This document shows positions 16,194 through 24,281 of a stretch of 64,000 bases of DNA, piece by piece; the first letter of the stretch is position 1; each line of letters starts with the position of its first letter. This DNA comes from Nitrosopumilaceae archaeon (GTDB lineage: Archaea; Thermoproteota; Nitrososphaeria; Nitrososphaerales; Nitrosopumilaceae): NCBI GenBank assembly GCA_028279545.1, contig JANQNN010000003.1:1-64000 (forward strand). The letters are read 5' to 3'. The notes below the pieces were generated by a model that was given only the letters and a program-made list of their open reading frames with translations, was not told the origin of the DNA and did not search any database. A program made the position numbers and the translations under genes.

Positions 16194-17309
16194 TTACTTT
16201 ACTAGTTCGGTAGGTGGTTCTATGCTTTTATTCTGAATGTATTGTTTGAGATTCATAAGGCTGTCTTCAAGCTCATTACATTTTACAGTTAGATTTGTAA
16301 TCTCACGTTCAACTTCTTTAAAATCAGAGAATGTCAAATGTGGTTCAGCTCGTAAGTACAGTTCTACCTTAGATTCTTCTGTTAAGTTATAGTACGTATC
16401 CATGTAAAATGAATGACCAATCAATGACTCTGAAAAGTCTCTTCCACTGACGTTTCCTACTATAGTTCTAAAGTATTTTCTAAACCCGTGAAAGTGAATA
16501 GCCTTGTAACCGTTCTCATTTGTTTTGTCTAGCTCTGGTATCTTTGAGACATGATCACGAAGTCCTTTCTGAAGTGTCAATTTTGCAGAATCTACACTAA
16601 ATTCAGATGTTTTTGATTTTCGACCTTTCTTTGTGATTCGACCAAATATGTAAGTATCATTTAGATGAGAATTGTCATTAATCTCAGAGTATTCAAAGTA
16701 TCGTACTAAATAGTCTTTGAGTGACTTTGTAGCTTCAGATGTAATAAAAGTCTCACGTGATTGTCTTGTTTTACTAGTGTTCGCTCTTACAGTAATCTTT
16801 GTTGGTTTATGATCAAAATCAATATCAGATACTTTTAGCTGTACCAACTCACCAATTCTCAAACCGCTAGAACAAGCTACAAGTATTGCCGTTTGGATTT
16901 TTGAACTTGAGTTGTGTAATACTCGTAGGATCATTTCTTTGTCAAGTGGTATCTCTCTAGTCTTGACTAACTTGGGTACGCGTACTGTGTGTTTGAAATC
17001 ATCAGAGTTAATTTTTATCTTAGAATATCTCAAAAAACCTTTGACACCACTAAGATAAGCTCGAATTCCCTTGGGTTTGATGCCAAGTTTATCTAGATAA
17101 ATTATGAATTCTCTGAGATAGTCATACACATCAATTTCTTCAGATCTTATCTGTGAGATTATCTCAAAAAGTGTGTTTTTGAACTTTTTTTGAGTGAATT
17201 TTCGAAGATGATTTATCGATGATCTGTATGTTTGAACTGTCTTTTTACTATGAGATATCACATACACTGAATCTAAGAATCCTGATTCGTAATCTGAGAT
17301 CGAAACCAT
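16194..17309 (-). CDS. Tyrosine recombinase/integrase (XerC/D-type)
   Basis: A 371-residue tyrosine recombinase with a SAM-like core-binding domain (~15-110) and the catalytic domain. Catalytic residues in order are Arg (SSGLRIGEL, ~R151), Lys (TSKTRQSRE, ~K180), HxxR (HGFR, ~H274/R277), His (LIGHSF, ~H299) and Tyr (MDTYYNL, ~306-307). The C-terminus has a ~35-residue coiled coil. The start ATG at 17309 is chosen because a minus-strand TATA box (17328-17337) sits 25 nt upstream. The longer frame to 17393 only reads AT-rich promoter repeats. The gene looks intact; no tRNA is adjacent. Confidence 0.88.
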   Translation of the reverse strand: MVSISDYESGFLDSVYVISHSKKTVQTYRSSINHLRKFTQKKFKNTLFEIISQIRSEEIDVYDYLREFIIYLDKLGIKPKGIRAYLSGVKGFLRYSKIKINSDDFKHTVRVPKLVKTREIPLDKEMILRVLHNSSSKIQTAILVACSSGLRIGELVQLKVSDIDFDHKPTKITVRANTSKTRQSRETFITSEATKSLKDYLVRYFEYSEINDNSHLNDTYIFGRITKKGRKSKTSEFSVDSAKLTLQKGLRDHVSKIPELDKTNENGYKAIHFHGFRKYFRTIVGNVSGRDFSESLIGHSFYMDTYYNLTEESKVELYLRAEPHLTFSDFKEVEREITNLTVKCNELEDSLMNLKQYIQNKSIEPPTELVK

Positions 17310-17327
17310 CCATAATTCCATACCATA

Positions 17328-17337
17328 CTTATATAAT
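17328..17337 (-). promoter_or_regulatory. Integrase TATA box
   Basis: CTTATATAAT on the plus strand (ATTATATAAG on the minus) is centred ~25 nt before the ATG at 17309, supporting a leaderless integrase start and excluding the upstream ATGs. Confidence 0.6.
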
Positions 17338-17344
17338 ATAAATT

Positions 17345-17380
17345 TATGGATTTTATATATAATATGGATTTTATATATAA
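17345..17380 (+). repeat. 18-bp perfect tandem duplication carrying TATA boxes
   Basis: TATGGATTTTATATATAA occurs at 17345-17362 and again at 17363-17380. Each copy holds a TTTATATATAA TATA-like element. The second copy lies ~40 nt before the ATG at 17417, so it is the likely promoter of that gene. The duplication lies between two divergent genes. Confidence 0.75.
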
Positions 17381-17416
17381 TAATAAAAAACATAGAGTTT
17401 CTGACTCTTTTTTAAT

Positions 17417-18286
17417 ATGAAAATACTCTTTTTCTTAGATAAATTTAATAAAGAAATTTCTAATATTTATGACCGGTGTATGAATTTGTCTATAATCCAA
17501 GATCAAGACAATAAAAATGAGAAATGGTTGATTCCACAAGGTTGTGGAGTAGATAAACTCTTTTCAATTTTAACAGGAATAAGAAACAAAAATGGAGATA
17601 ATGAATTTGTGGAAGAAGAAAAAATAAAAAAATCAATAGATCTTTCTGATCCTTTAATTACCTCAGGTTTTGGTTTCTTAAAATCAATTAAATTAATTGA
17701 AAAACAACAGAAAGAAATTAAATTAACCAAAATTGGGGCAGAATTTACCGAAGCTTTTATTCGAGAAGATGAAAATATTTCAAAAATAATTTTACAAATA
17801 ATAAAAGGATCGTATTTGATAGATCTTTTTGATTACTTGAATAATAATAAAGACCTAAAAGTTTCTAAGGTTTTTACATTCATTAAATCCCAAGCAAAAT
17901 TATCAAATTCAACAGACGGAAGATTATTTTCAGATCTTGCTTTTCAAGGAGTAAAGGCAATTATTGGTTTATTTCAGAAGGCAGAATTATTAACTGAAAC
18001 ACAAATCCAAGACTTTAAGAATTACAAAAATAGTACTAAGAAAAAAGATAGCAAACCTATAACAAAAAAGAAAGAAACCAAGAAAGATCGAACCAAAATT
18101 AAGGCTGTTTTATCAAATAAGCCGGAATTAATTCAAGGCTCAAAAGGTATTATCTCGTTATCAAGTGGAATTGATATCCAATTAACCTCTAAAAAAAATG
18201 TAGAATTGGCGATATCCCAATTAAACGACTTAATTAAAGAATTTCAAAATATAGAAAATAATAATGAAGGGGATTCAACAGATTAA
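17417..18286 (+). CDS. Hypothetical protein with wHTH-like segment, possible defence-locus component
   Basis: A 289-residue soluble protein. Residues ~75-110 read as a winged-helix-like segment (LITSGFGFLKSIKLIEKQQKEIKLTKIGAEF), and a second helical block follows at ~115-190. A Lys-rich linker (~195-215, KKKETKKDRTK) leads to a short C-terminal beta/alpha part. The two-block layout is loosely like DUF5343-type proteins of defence islands, but I do not recognise a firm family. It is upstream of, and collinear with, the HEPN-like gene (83-bp gap). Confidence 0.5.
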   Translation: MKILFFLDKFNKEISNIYDRCMNLSIIQDQDNKNEKWLIPQGCGVDKLFSILTGIRNKNGDNEFVEEEKIKKSIDLSDPLITSGFGFLKSIKLIEKQQKEIKLTKIGAEFTEAFIREDENISKIILQIIKGSYLIDLFDYLNNNKDLKVSKVFTFIKSQAKLSNSTDGRLFSDLAFQGVKAIIGLFQKAELLTETQIQDFKNYKNSTKKKDSKPITKKKETKKDRTKIKAVLSNKPELIQGSKGIISLSSGIDIQLTSKKNVELAISQLNDLIKEFQNIENNNEGDSTD

Positions 18287-18369
18287 ATTTGTCTAGCAAT
18301 ATTGAAAAAAATGATATTTTTATTTTTCATCGAAAGTAATATTTTATACCCAATTTATTAAAATAAAAA

Positions 18370-19029
18370 ATGAAACTTGAAGAAATAACTACTCCCACTC
18401 AATTTATTCAGTGGTTGTGGGAAAGCAACAATTATTTTGACACCCACAAAACGGTTTCTCAAATAGAAAAATTGGCTAGTTCTAAAGGATTTACTTTTAG
18501 CTTGCCCGCAATTAGGATGGCATTGGAACGATCTAAATTCATAACAAGAGCTGGAAAACTTGCTAATAGAGTACCTCTTTACAAACAGATTTACCCTGCA
18601 ACAAAAAAGGAGTTTAAAGTCGGAAATCCAAAAAATAAAATTTTAGAATCACTTGGTTTACATAGTCAAATTAAGAAAGTTAGTTCAAGATTATTTTATG
18701 ATGGATACCATACAGAAGCGGTTTTTGCTGCTTTTAAAAAAGTCAACAACATGGTTAAGAAAAAATCCGGTGTAAACAAAGATGGTAAGGATTTAATGCT
18801 TACAGTTTTCTCTGTAAAGTCTCCTATTTTGAAGGTAAATAAAATGAAAACGGATTCTGAAAAAGATGAACAGGAAGGGTACATGCATATTTTTGCTGGG
18901 TCTATGCATGGAATAAGAAATCCAAGGGCACATGAGGATGAAATTAAAGAAGACCCAATGAAAGCTATTGAGTACCTTTGCCTTGCCAGCCTTTTAGCAA
19001 AAACAGTCGATAAAACGAGAAAAACCTAA
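18370..19029 (+). CDS. TIGR02391/Ymh-like HEPN-type protein
   Basis: A 219-residue protein. The C-terminal half has the pattern of the TIGR02391 (Ymh) family: LFYDGYHTEAVFAAFKKVNN, then KDLMLTVFS, GYMHIFAGSMHGIRNPRAHE. The R183-N-P-R-A-H188 motif is an Rx4H, as in the catalytic motif of HEPN ribonuclease domains. The N-terminal ~80 residues are a separate helical or wHTH-like domain. Relatives are often found in defence islands and beside restriction genes, where a role as RNase effector is suspected. Confidence 0.65.
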   Translation: MKLEEITTPTQFIQWLWESNNYFDTHKTVSQIEKLASSKGFTFSLPAIRMALERSKFITRAGKLANRVPLYKQIYPATKKEFKVGNPKNKILESLGLHSQIKKVSSRLFYDGYHTEAVFAAFKKVNNMVKKKSGVNKDGKDLMLTVFSVKSPILKVNKMKTDSEKDEQEGYMHIFAGSMHGIRNPRAHEDEIKEDPMKAIEYLCLASLLAKTVDKTRKT

Positions 19030-19043
19030 ATGGTTATTGGTTT

Positions 19044-19649
19044 TCAATTGTTGTTACTTTCTTCCATTTCTTGATCTTTTGATAGTTTTCTTATATATTC
19101 AAATCCTAAATCCATTCCCTTTCCGGTAACCATATATTTTTTGGAGCTTGAGGATCCTGTCCCTACAATTAATGAGGTTTTTTTCAAGCTTCTAGGTAAA
19201 TGATTTAAATCACCAACCCCAGACTTATCCAAAGACTTTTTCAGTAAAGATGCTTTCATCCATTCCCTTTCCGAAAGAACTCTATAAATTGTTAAAATAA
19301 CTATGCTAAAGATTACATGTTTTTTATTCTCTTTCTCTTTTCTTCTCTTTAAAATTTCGATAATATTTTCATGAATAGAAATAGTTTCTTTGAATTCGCC
19401 AGCTGTAATGTTACTTTTTGAAACAATTTCCTCAAAATCAGTTTTTAGCTCTATGTCTTCACTGTTATTCTTAGATTTTCTTGAAGGAGGTGTAAGTTTT
19501 TTTCCCAATATTTTTTTTTGAGAATTAATATCTGAATCTAGCAAAAAAGAAAAGATTATTTTGAATCCTTCAGTTCTAAAAGGCTCTTTTTCCTCCTGAA
19601 CTATATTTTTTGCAATTTCAAATTTCTTTTTAATATTTTCCTCACTCAT
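19044..19649 (-). CDS. Hypothetical protein with C-terminal winged-helix-like segment
   Basis: A 201-residue, charged protein, convergent with the HEPN-like gene (14 bp apart). The N-terminal 110 residues are helical with low-complexity Lys/Ser/Glu parts. From ~110, VIFSIVILTIYRVLSEREWMKAS then SLDKSGVGDLNHLPRSLKKTS and the wing-like KKYMVTGKGMDLGFEYI look like a winged-helix 'predicted regulator' fold. Family not recognised. Confidence 0.5.
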   Translation of the reverse strand: MSEENIKKKFEIAKNIVQEEKEPFRTEGFKIIFSFLLDSDINSQKKILGKKLTPPSRKSKNNSEDIELKTDFEEIVSKSNITAGEFKETISIHENIIEILKRRKEKENKKHVIFSIVILTIYRVLSEREWMKASLLKKSLDKSGVGDLNHLPRSLKKTSLIVGTGSSSSKKYMVTGKGMDLGFEYIRKLSKDQEMEESNNN

Positions 19650-19989
19650 TTTTACCTCAAATTTTGATCTATCCCATTGTATTTTTATGATATTAGAGTA
19701 TGAAAACTTTCTCTTTTTTTGGAATAAATAATTGATTTAATATTGCCATCAAGATCAATTTTTATTAAAATATCCAAAAAAGTCATTTTTGGATGTATCA
19801 GTGCAGGGATTTACAAATTGGTATGAAATTGGTAAAACTTTTCAGGTATTCAACCTGAAACTGTTTTTGTTTATCTTTTATTTTAATTACACATAACAGA
19901 GAATCTGCAAAATTATCTAACAAATATTATAAAAATTCAAACCAGTCTTAAGAACGAAAACTAAAATCAAAGGTTTAACCATTTACAGT
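19650..19989. other. Intergenic region with two hairpins and a 34-bp repeat copy
   Basis: No convincing ORF. Hairpin A (19772-19780 with 19786-19794, 9 bp, 5-nt loop) and hairpin B (19840-19847 with 19853-19860, 8 bp, 5-nt loop) are perfect; B is followed by CTGTTTTTGTTT, like an intrinsic terminator on the plus strand. The first copy of a 34-bp direct repeat is at 19869-19902. A small RNA ending at hairpin B is possible. Confidence 0.5.
19869..19902 (+). repeat. 34-bp direct repeat, left copy
   Basis: It matches 21414-21447 at 30 of 34 positions, same orientation, including the runs GTTTATCT, AATTACA and ATAACAGAGA. The two copies bracket the three-gene retropepsin/Trypco1-like module. Confidence 0.75.
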
Positions 19990-20268
19990 ATGGTTTCTAA
20001 AAAATTAAAAACAAAAAGCAGTAAGAAAAAAGAAGAAGGGATTCCATTTGCGGATATTAAAACCAAAAAGGTGTATTTGCTCAATAAGAAAGATCTAGAG
20101 GATGAACTAGAAAAAATCTATAGTAAAATCTCTGGTACTCTTTCTAAATTTGAAAAATTGGGAAAATATGAACTGGATGAAATAGAGATTTCACTTGGTG
20201 TGAGTGGTGGAGTAATCGTGTTTAACGTTGAAGGTGGAGTTTCTTTACGTTATAAATACAAAAAGTGA
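19990..20268 (+). CDS. Trypsin-co-occurring-domain (Trypco1)-like protein
   Basis: A 92-residue protein with a Lys-rich start, then a helix (DLEDELEKIYSKISGTLSKFEKLG) and four predicted strands (DEIEISLGVSGGVIVFNVEGGVSLRYKYKK). This has the shape and phrase structure of the Trypco1 domain: helix, 'EVEFGV', a Gly/Ala-rich turn and a final beta-strand pair. In other prokaryotes such domains accompany trypsin-like proteases in conflict systems. It converges on a retropepsin gene 7 bp away. Assignment is by eye. Confidence 0.5.
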   Translation: MVSKKLKTKSSKKKEEGIPFADIKTKKVYLLNKKDLEDELEKIYSKISGTLSKFEKLGKYELDEIEISLGVSGGVIVFNVEGGVSLRYKYKK

Positions 20269-20275
20269 GAAAAAA

Positions 20276-20674
20276 TCAGTTGGGTCTTTTACTAATTTCA
20301 AATTCGGATTTTGGTCCAGCTAGATTTACATATAATTGGTTAAGGAGATCTCTTCCGATTAGTATCACATCAATATCTAAAAGAACAACGGATATCTGAT
20401 TAAACGATATACCAAATTCGGTTAATTCTATATCAACTAGGGCAACTTTTTGTTCTGAATCAATGTTATCTTCATTTGAAGTTGCACTTTCAATAATGGT
20501 TGTTGTATAAGGAATAATCTCCAGAATTTTTTCAAATCTTTTGGGAATAGCTGAGATTTCAGAACCGGTATCTAACAATCCAAGAAATTCTTCTTCCAGT
20601 TCCTTCCAGGAGTTTTTTAATTTGACTTTTACCATTGGAGCTGGTTTATTGGACAGTGTTTGATTATAGTCCAA
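20276..20674 (-). CDS. Retropepsin-like aspartic protease
   Basis: A 132-residue single-domain aspartic protease of clan AA. The catalytic DTGS is at 35-38 in FLGLLDTGSEISAIPK. The hydrophobic-hydrophobic-Gly motif ILIGRDLLNQ (~105-114) completes the retroviral-type fold, and length fits a homodimeric protease. The start is TTG at 20674; an ATG at codon 14 is possible. It follows the HTH-DUF5678 gene by 3 bp, so the pair is one operon. Confidence 0.8.
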   Translation of the reverse strand: MDYNQTLSNKPAPMVKVKLKNSWKELEEEFLGLLDTGSEISAIPKRFEKILEIIPYTTTIIESATSNEDNIDSEQKVALVDIELTEFGISFNQISVVLLDIDVILIGRDLLNQLYVNLAGPKSEFEISKRPN

Positions 20675-20677
20675 TGA

Positions 20678-21301
20678 TTATTTGACACCCAAGATAGATG
20701 GGATTTTAGTTTTTTTCTCTTTTTTTGAAACTAGTCCGATATACATAGGAACATATCCCTTTTTCTCATACACTTGTTTTGCTAAATCAATTTCGTTTGA
20801 ATCTTCTCCAAAAACTTGGTTTTCTACTATTGCAACATACTTTCCTAAATATTTAGTATCTTTCATTAAGGATGGTTTCAATTTTTTAAAAGTCAGTTTA
20901 TTTTGCTCAAACTCATTAAGATTAATTCCAGTAAACATTGAATTTTGTTCTTTTTTTGGTTTTTCAGACTCTTGGTGAATATTTTTTGAAGATGGTGAGT
21001 TTTTTTGTTCACTTGATTGAATGACTATAGAATCATTGATATCAGATTGCAAAATTTGAATTTTTTGTAGTAATTCAGTTCGAAGATCTCTTGCTACCCT
21101 CCTAACAGTTGGTCTAGGCACACCTAAATCATCTACTACTTTTGAATAGATGCTTGGCTTGTGACGGATTTCTTCTTGAATTGAAGAATACAAATATTCT
21201 CTAACTACTTGAGAAAGGTTTTCAATTGTAATAGATTCCTCTGATAATTTCTCGAACAATTCATTATTTTCAAATTTCAATGGTCTTTTTTTTGATTTCA
21301 T
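20678..21301 (-). CDS. HTH plus DUF5678-like protein
   Basis: A 207-residue protein. Residues ~45-75 form a helix-turn-helix (KPSIYSKVVDDLGVPRPTVRRVARDL) and ~85-125 a Ser/Gln/Lys-rich linker. The last ~70 residues match DUF5678-type domains: KYLGKYVAIVENQVFGEDSNEIDLAKQ then GYVPMYIGLVSKKE. DUF5678 proteins commonly sit beside small retropepsins, as here (3-bp spacing). A role as protease substrate, inhibitor or DNA-binding partner is inference. Confidence 0.65.
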   Translation of the reverse strand: MKSKKRPLKFENNELFEKLSEESITIENLSQVVREYLYSSIQEEIRHKPSIYSKVVDDLGVPRPTVRRVARDLRTELLQKIQILQSDINDSIVIQSSEQKNSPSSKNIHQESEKPKKEQNSMFTGINLNEFEQNKLTFKKLKPSLMKDTKYLGKYVAIVENQVFGEDSNEIDLAKQVYEKKGYVPMYIGLVSKKEKKTKIPSILGVK

Positions 21302-21413
21302 ATGAGATGTTTAGTTATTCTTTTTTACATTTAAAAGTGATCGTTGTGAGTATAAGAACAAGGTAGGAGCCTAGTAATGCTATCATATGGGATTATGACT
21401 TTAAAGTAAAATT

Positions 21414-21447
21414 GTTTATCTATAATTCTAATTACATATAACAGAGA
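21414..21447 (+). repeat. 34-bp direct repeat, right copy
   Basis: It is 30/34 identical to 19869-19902 and in the same orientation, in the intergenic space upstream of the HTH-DUF5678 gene. It does not precede any plus-strand gene, so a simple promoter explanation does not cover this copy. Confidence 0.75.
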
Positions 21448-21538
21448 TTAGGAGTCTGTTAGTTTATAATTTGAAAAATCATCTATAGATTAACCAGACC
21501 TTTCTGAAGGTGAACTTGGTATAATTATATTGGAAAAT

Positions 21539-22174
21539 TTAAAATTGTTGAGGCTTCTTACTTCTAATTTTTTTTCTTTTAATAAAATATGCAGACAAGA
21601 TTCCAGAAATTATTATTATTGAAAGTAACAAAATGATTGGAAGATAAAGACCAGTAAATTCTCCTCCTGTAATGACATTTTCTCCTTCTATAGTAATTTG
21701 TCCACCAGGTCCATATGTTAAAGCTTCAGGCAATAATGTGTGAATGTGAAATGTTCCTGCCTTTAATGGATAAAGAGTGATTTTATAATTAATTATTACT
21801 TCATCTTCTGCAAAAGTAATTTCTGGTGGGTTTATCTCTTTGTTAAAATACCAATTGGAATTATGTGAAAAGGCTTTTTTATCTCCATAAAACAAATTGT
21901 GAAAGAAATTTGTCACTGGATCATATCCTCCTTCATAAGTAACAAGAATATCTATAGAAGAATTTAATTCTGATTTGGTTGTTTTAACAAGTTGTCCGGT
22001 AATGATTATAGGATCTTCTACAGTAGTTTTAGAGGAAAAAGATTCATCTTCAATCCTTATTGAACTAGTTTGAATTGGATTGATGGCTGGATGGCCGTAC
22101 GAATTTGTAAGTGGTAAAAAAATTATCGAAGTTAGTAGAATAAGGAATAATAAAGTAGGAAAATTTTTCTTCAT
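21539..22174 (-). CDS. AmoB/PmoB-like copper-domain membrane protein
   Basis: A 211-residue protein from ATG at 22174 (the frame extends to 22216 without a signal peptide). Residues 1-27 are a signal peptide; the likely mature N-terminus is His28, as in PmoB/AmoB. The beta-rich domain carries SIRIEDESF, IIITGQLVKTTKSEL, and KAGTFHIHTLLPEALTYGPGGQITIEGE, which parallel archaeal AmoB in order and spacing. His28, His143 and His145 correspond to the CuB ligands. A C-terminal TM helix (~184-205) and a basic tail follow. amoA, amoC and amoX are absent here. It is the last gene of a three-gene exported-protein operon. Confidence 0.7.
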   Translation of the reverse strand: MKKNFPTLLFLILLTSIIFLPLTNSYGHPAINPIQTSSIRIEDESFSSKTTVEDPIIITGQLVKTTKSELNSSIDILVTYEGGYDPVTNFFHNLFYGDKKAFSHNSNWYFNKEINPPEITFAEDEVIINYKITLYPLKAGTFHIHTLLPEALTYGPGGQITIEGENVITGGEFTGLYLPIILLLSIIIISGILSAYFIKRKKIRSKKPQQF

Positions 22175-22256
22175 TTTTAACACTACAGTAATCTTATCAA
22201 TTAAAGGATTTATCATTTAGCTCATCATTGGGGGTTTTTTTGGAAATATACGCCAT

Positions 22257-24275
22257 TTATTTTTCAATAATTGCACCATCAGCAATCAGAACCCAACTTC
22301 CATCTTTTACTAGAAGATAATCATCAGAAAGATCAACATTCAAGTTAACTGGATTGGGAATTAGCAACCGAGAATCTTGATCTACTGTTATATTACCTGA
22401 AATGGCAACGTCAAATCCGAGAGTACAATCGTTATTTAAATTCCAATTTCCTGGTGAAGGAAGACTGGTGAAACATGGTGTATCATACTTTGCACTTGAT
22501 TTGAATTGATATTGTGTTCCGGTATCACCTATTGGACTTTCCCAGAAAATGTATCGGTTGCTTTCTGCAGGCAATACACAACTCTTTGTAAATGCTGCAG
22601 AATTACATCTTTTAAAATCAACGGTGGGTGTGCCTCCTGAATCAGTTGCATCATAAACCATTTCAATATAGGTATTATCTAAAGTGTTAAAAATATCTCC
22701 TCCTGAATGTCCAACTAAAACCATATTTGTGGCGTACTCCTTCCCTTCAAATGTATCCGATGTAAAATGTTGATTTGAACTAGTCATTGCAAATTCACTA
22801 GTGGTATTCCACAACTCCGTAAAAGCTCCACAACTGCTTAGCAAATCACTCGTACAGGTTCTAAATTTGGAAATTAATTTTACTTTTCCATTGGTTTCTA
22901 ATTTATCATATAGATTTATATCAAATCTTTTTTTCCCATCAAGTCCAATATTAACTGGTTCTATGATATCATCTTCTATATGATAACAAGCATCGTCCGC
23001 AATGTCATATTTCCAGAATCCCAAGCTTACGCTTCCTTGTTCACAAGTGTTTAAGATCCCTGTATCATCGGTATGAAATTCCATCCTTGAGTTTAGATTA
23101 ACCTTATCGACATATGCGCAAGTATAGGTTCCTGATGGCCATGTTGAACATGTGTAAGTGTTATGATTTAGACTATCAGCAACTACAAAAATAATGTTTT
23201 GAACCCATAGATAATTCGTTCCAGTAATTTGGCCACTTAGGAAAGCATTGTGTTGTAATCCAAATCCTTCAGCATCTTGTAGACCCTCGAACCTTGCACC
23301 AAAAATATCAGCTTCTCCTGATGCTTCATTGAAGTTAGAATCAGTATTGTCGACCTCTATTCCTTGTGCTACATTATCCCAATCTCCATAGGCTTCTTGA
23401 AATGGAGAAAAAAGATTTAGTAAAGCTGAGGTCTTTGAAGAGATGTCCGTATTTAGTTCAGAATCTTTAGGTAAAATGGTAATAATTTTGGGTTCACTTA
23501 TCACCCCTGATTGAGTAAATCCAACAACTGTGTATTCTCCAGGTTCTAAAATATGACTAGCTCTATATCTTTTGTACTTATTTTCTCCAATTTCTTCCAT
23601 GGTTTCTTCAACATCATAATATTTTGTAATATCATGTATCATTATTTTTAAATCTCTCTCAGTAACTTTTTCTCCACCTGATCCGGTCTTATAGGTCTCT
23701 ATAGATTTGGAAAATTTAAAACTTGGAGAACTTGGTGATGAGAATAATTTATCAATTAATCCGGGCCTTGACAATTCGAAATTAATGATTTCTTGTTGAG
23801 ATAATTCTTGTGTGATAGAGGGAGATATCTTTATCGAAGTTGTTTCACCATGAAAACCTGTCATACATGTTTTTCTTGCATGAGGATATTTTACATTAAT
23901 CTCATTTTCCTGTAAGTCAATTAAATTTTCATAAGAGGAAATATCTTCATGTGAACCTCTTAAAAAAATAAAATCTAAATATAATTGACCGCAAGGTGAT
24001 GGAAGGGTTGGACTTTTAGTCTTAAATTTATCAATAATAATTTCCTCACCATTGTTTAAACGTACTTCTGAAATAATAGAAATAGGCTCACCCTGTCTGA
24101 ATCGTTCGCCGTTAACATTAATCACAACCTGTTCTATACCTTCATTTCCGGTTTTTGAAGAAGTTATGATATTTGTTGATTCTGAAAATTCTTCTGTTTG
24201 AGAAAAAGAAAGAAGGATAGTACTTGACATTAAAACAAGTCCCAAAACAACACCAAAAATTATTTTAAATTTCAT
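22257..24275 (-). CDS. Exported thermopsin-like (peptidase A5) protein
   Basis: A 672-residue protein with a signal peptide (1-26). The N-terminal ~300 residues are beta-rich and archaeal-specific. From ~310 a thermopsin-like domain is suggested by FGLQHNAFLSGQITGTNYLWVQNIIFVV (~338-362) and later NMVLVGHSGGDIFNTLDNTYIEMVYD, paralleling the 'LQlN..yyWvQNV' and 'elVlgGpg.G' signatures. Several Cys pairs suggest disulfides. The C-terminal ~60 residues form strands ending DGAIIEK. No C-terminal TM is seen. It lies 6 bp from the upstream fibre-like gene and 82 bp from the AmoB-like start. Confidence 0.6.
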   Translation of the reverse strand: MKFKIIFGVVLGLVLMSSTILLSFSQTEEFSESTNIITSSKTGNEGIEQVVINVNGERFRQGEPISIISEVRLNNGEEIIIDKFKTKSPTLPSPCGQLYLDFIFLRGSHEDISSYENLIDLQENEINVKYPHARKTCMTGFHGETTSIKISPSITQELSQQEIINFELSRPGLIDKLFSSPSSPSFKFSKSIETYKTGSGGEKVTERDLKIMIHDITKYYDVEETMEEIGENKYKRYRASHILEPGEYTVVGFTQSGVISEPKIITILPKDSELNTDISSKTSALLNLFSPFQEAYGDWDNVAQGIEVDNTDSNFNEASGEADIFGARFEGLQDAEGFGLQHNAFLSGQITGTNYLWVQNIIFVVADSLNHNTYTCSTWPSGTYTCAYVDKVNLNSRMEFHTDDTGILNTCEQGSVSLGFWKYDIADDACYHIEDDIIEPVNIGLDGKKRFDINLYDKLETNGKVKLISKFRTCTSDLLSSCGAFTELWNTTSEFAMTSSNQHFTSDTFEGKEYATNMVLVGHSGGDIFNTLDNTYIEMVYDATDSGGTPTVDFKRCNSAAFTKSCVLPAESNRYIFWESPIGDTGTQYQFKSSAKYDTPCFTSLPSPGNWNLNNDCTLGFDVAISGNITVDQDSRLLIPNPVNLNVDLSDDYLLVKDGSWVLIADGAIIEK

Positions 24276-24281
24276 TTTTTT

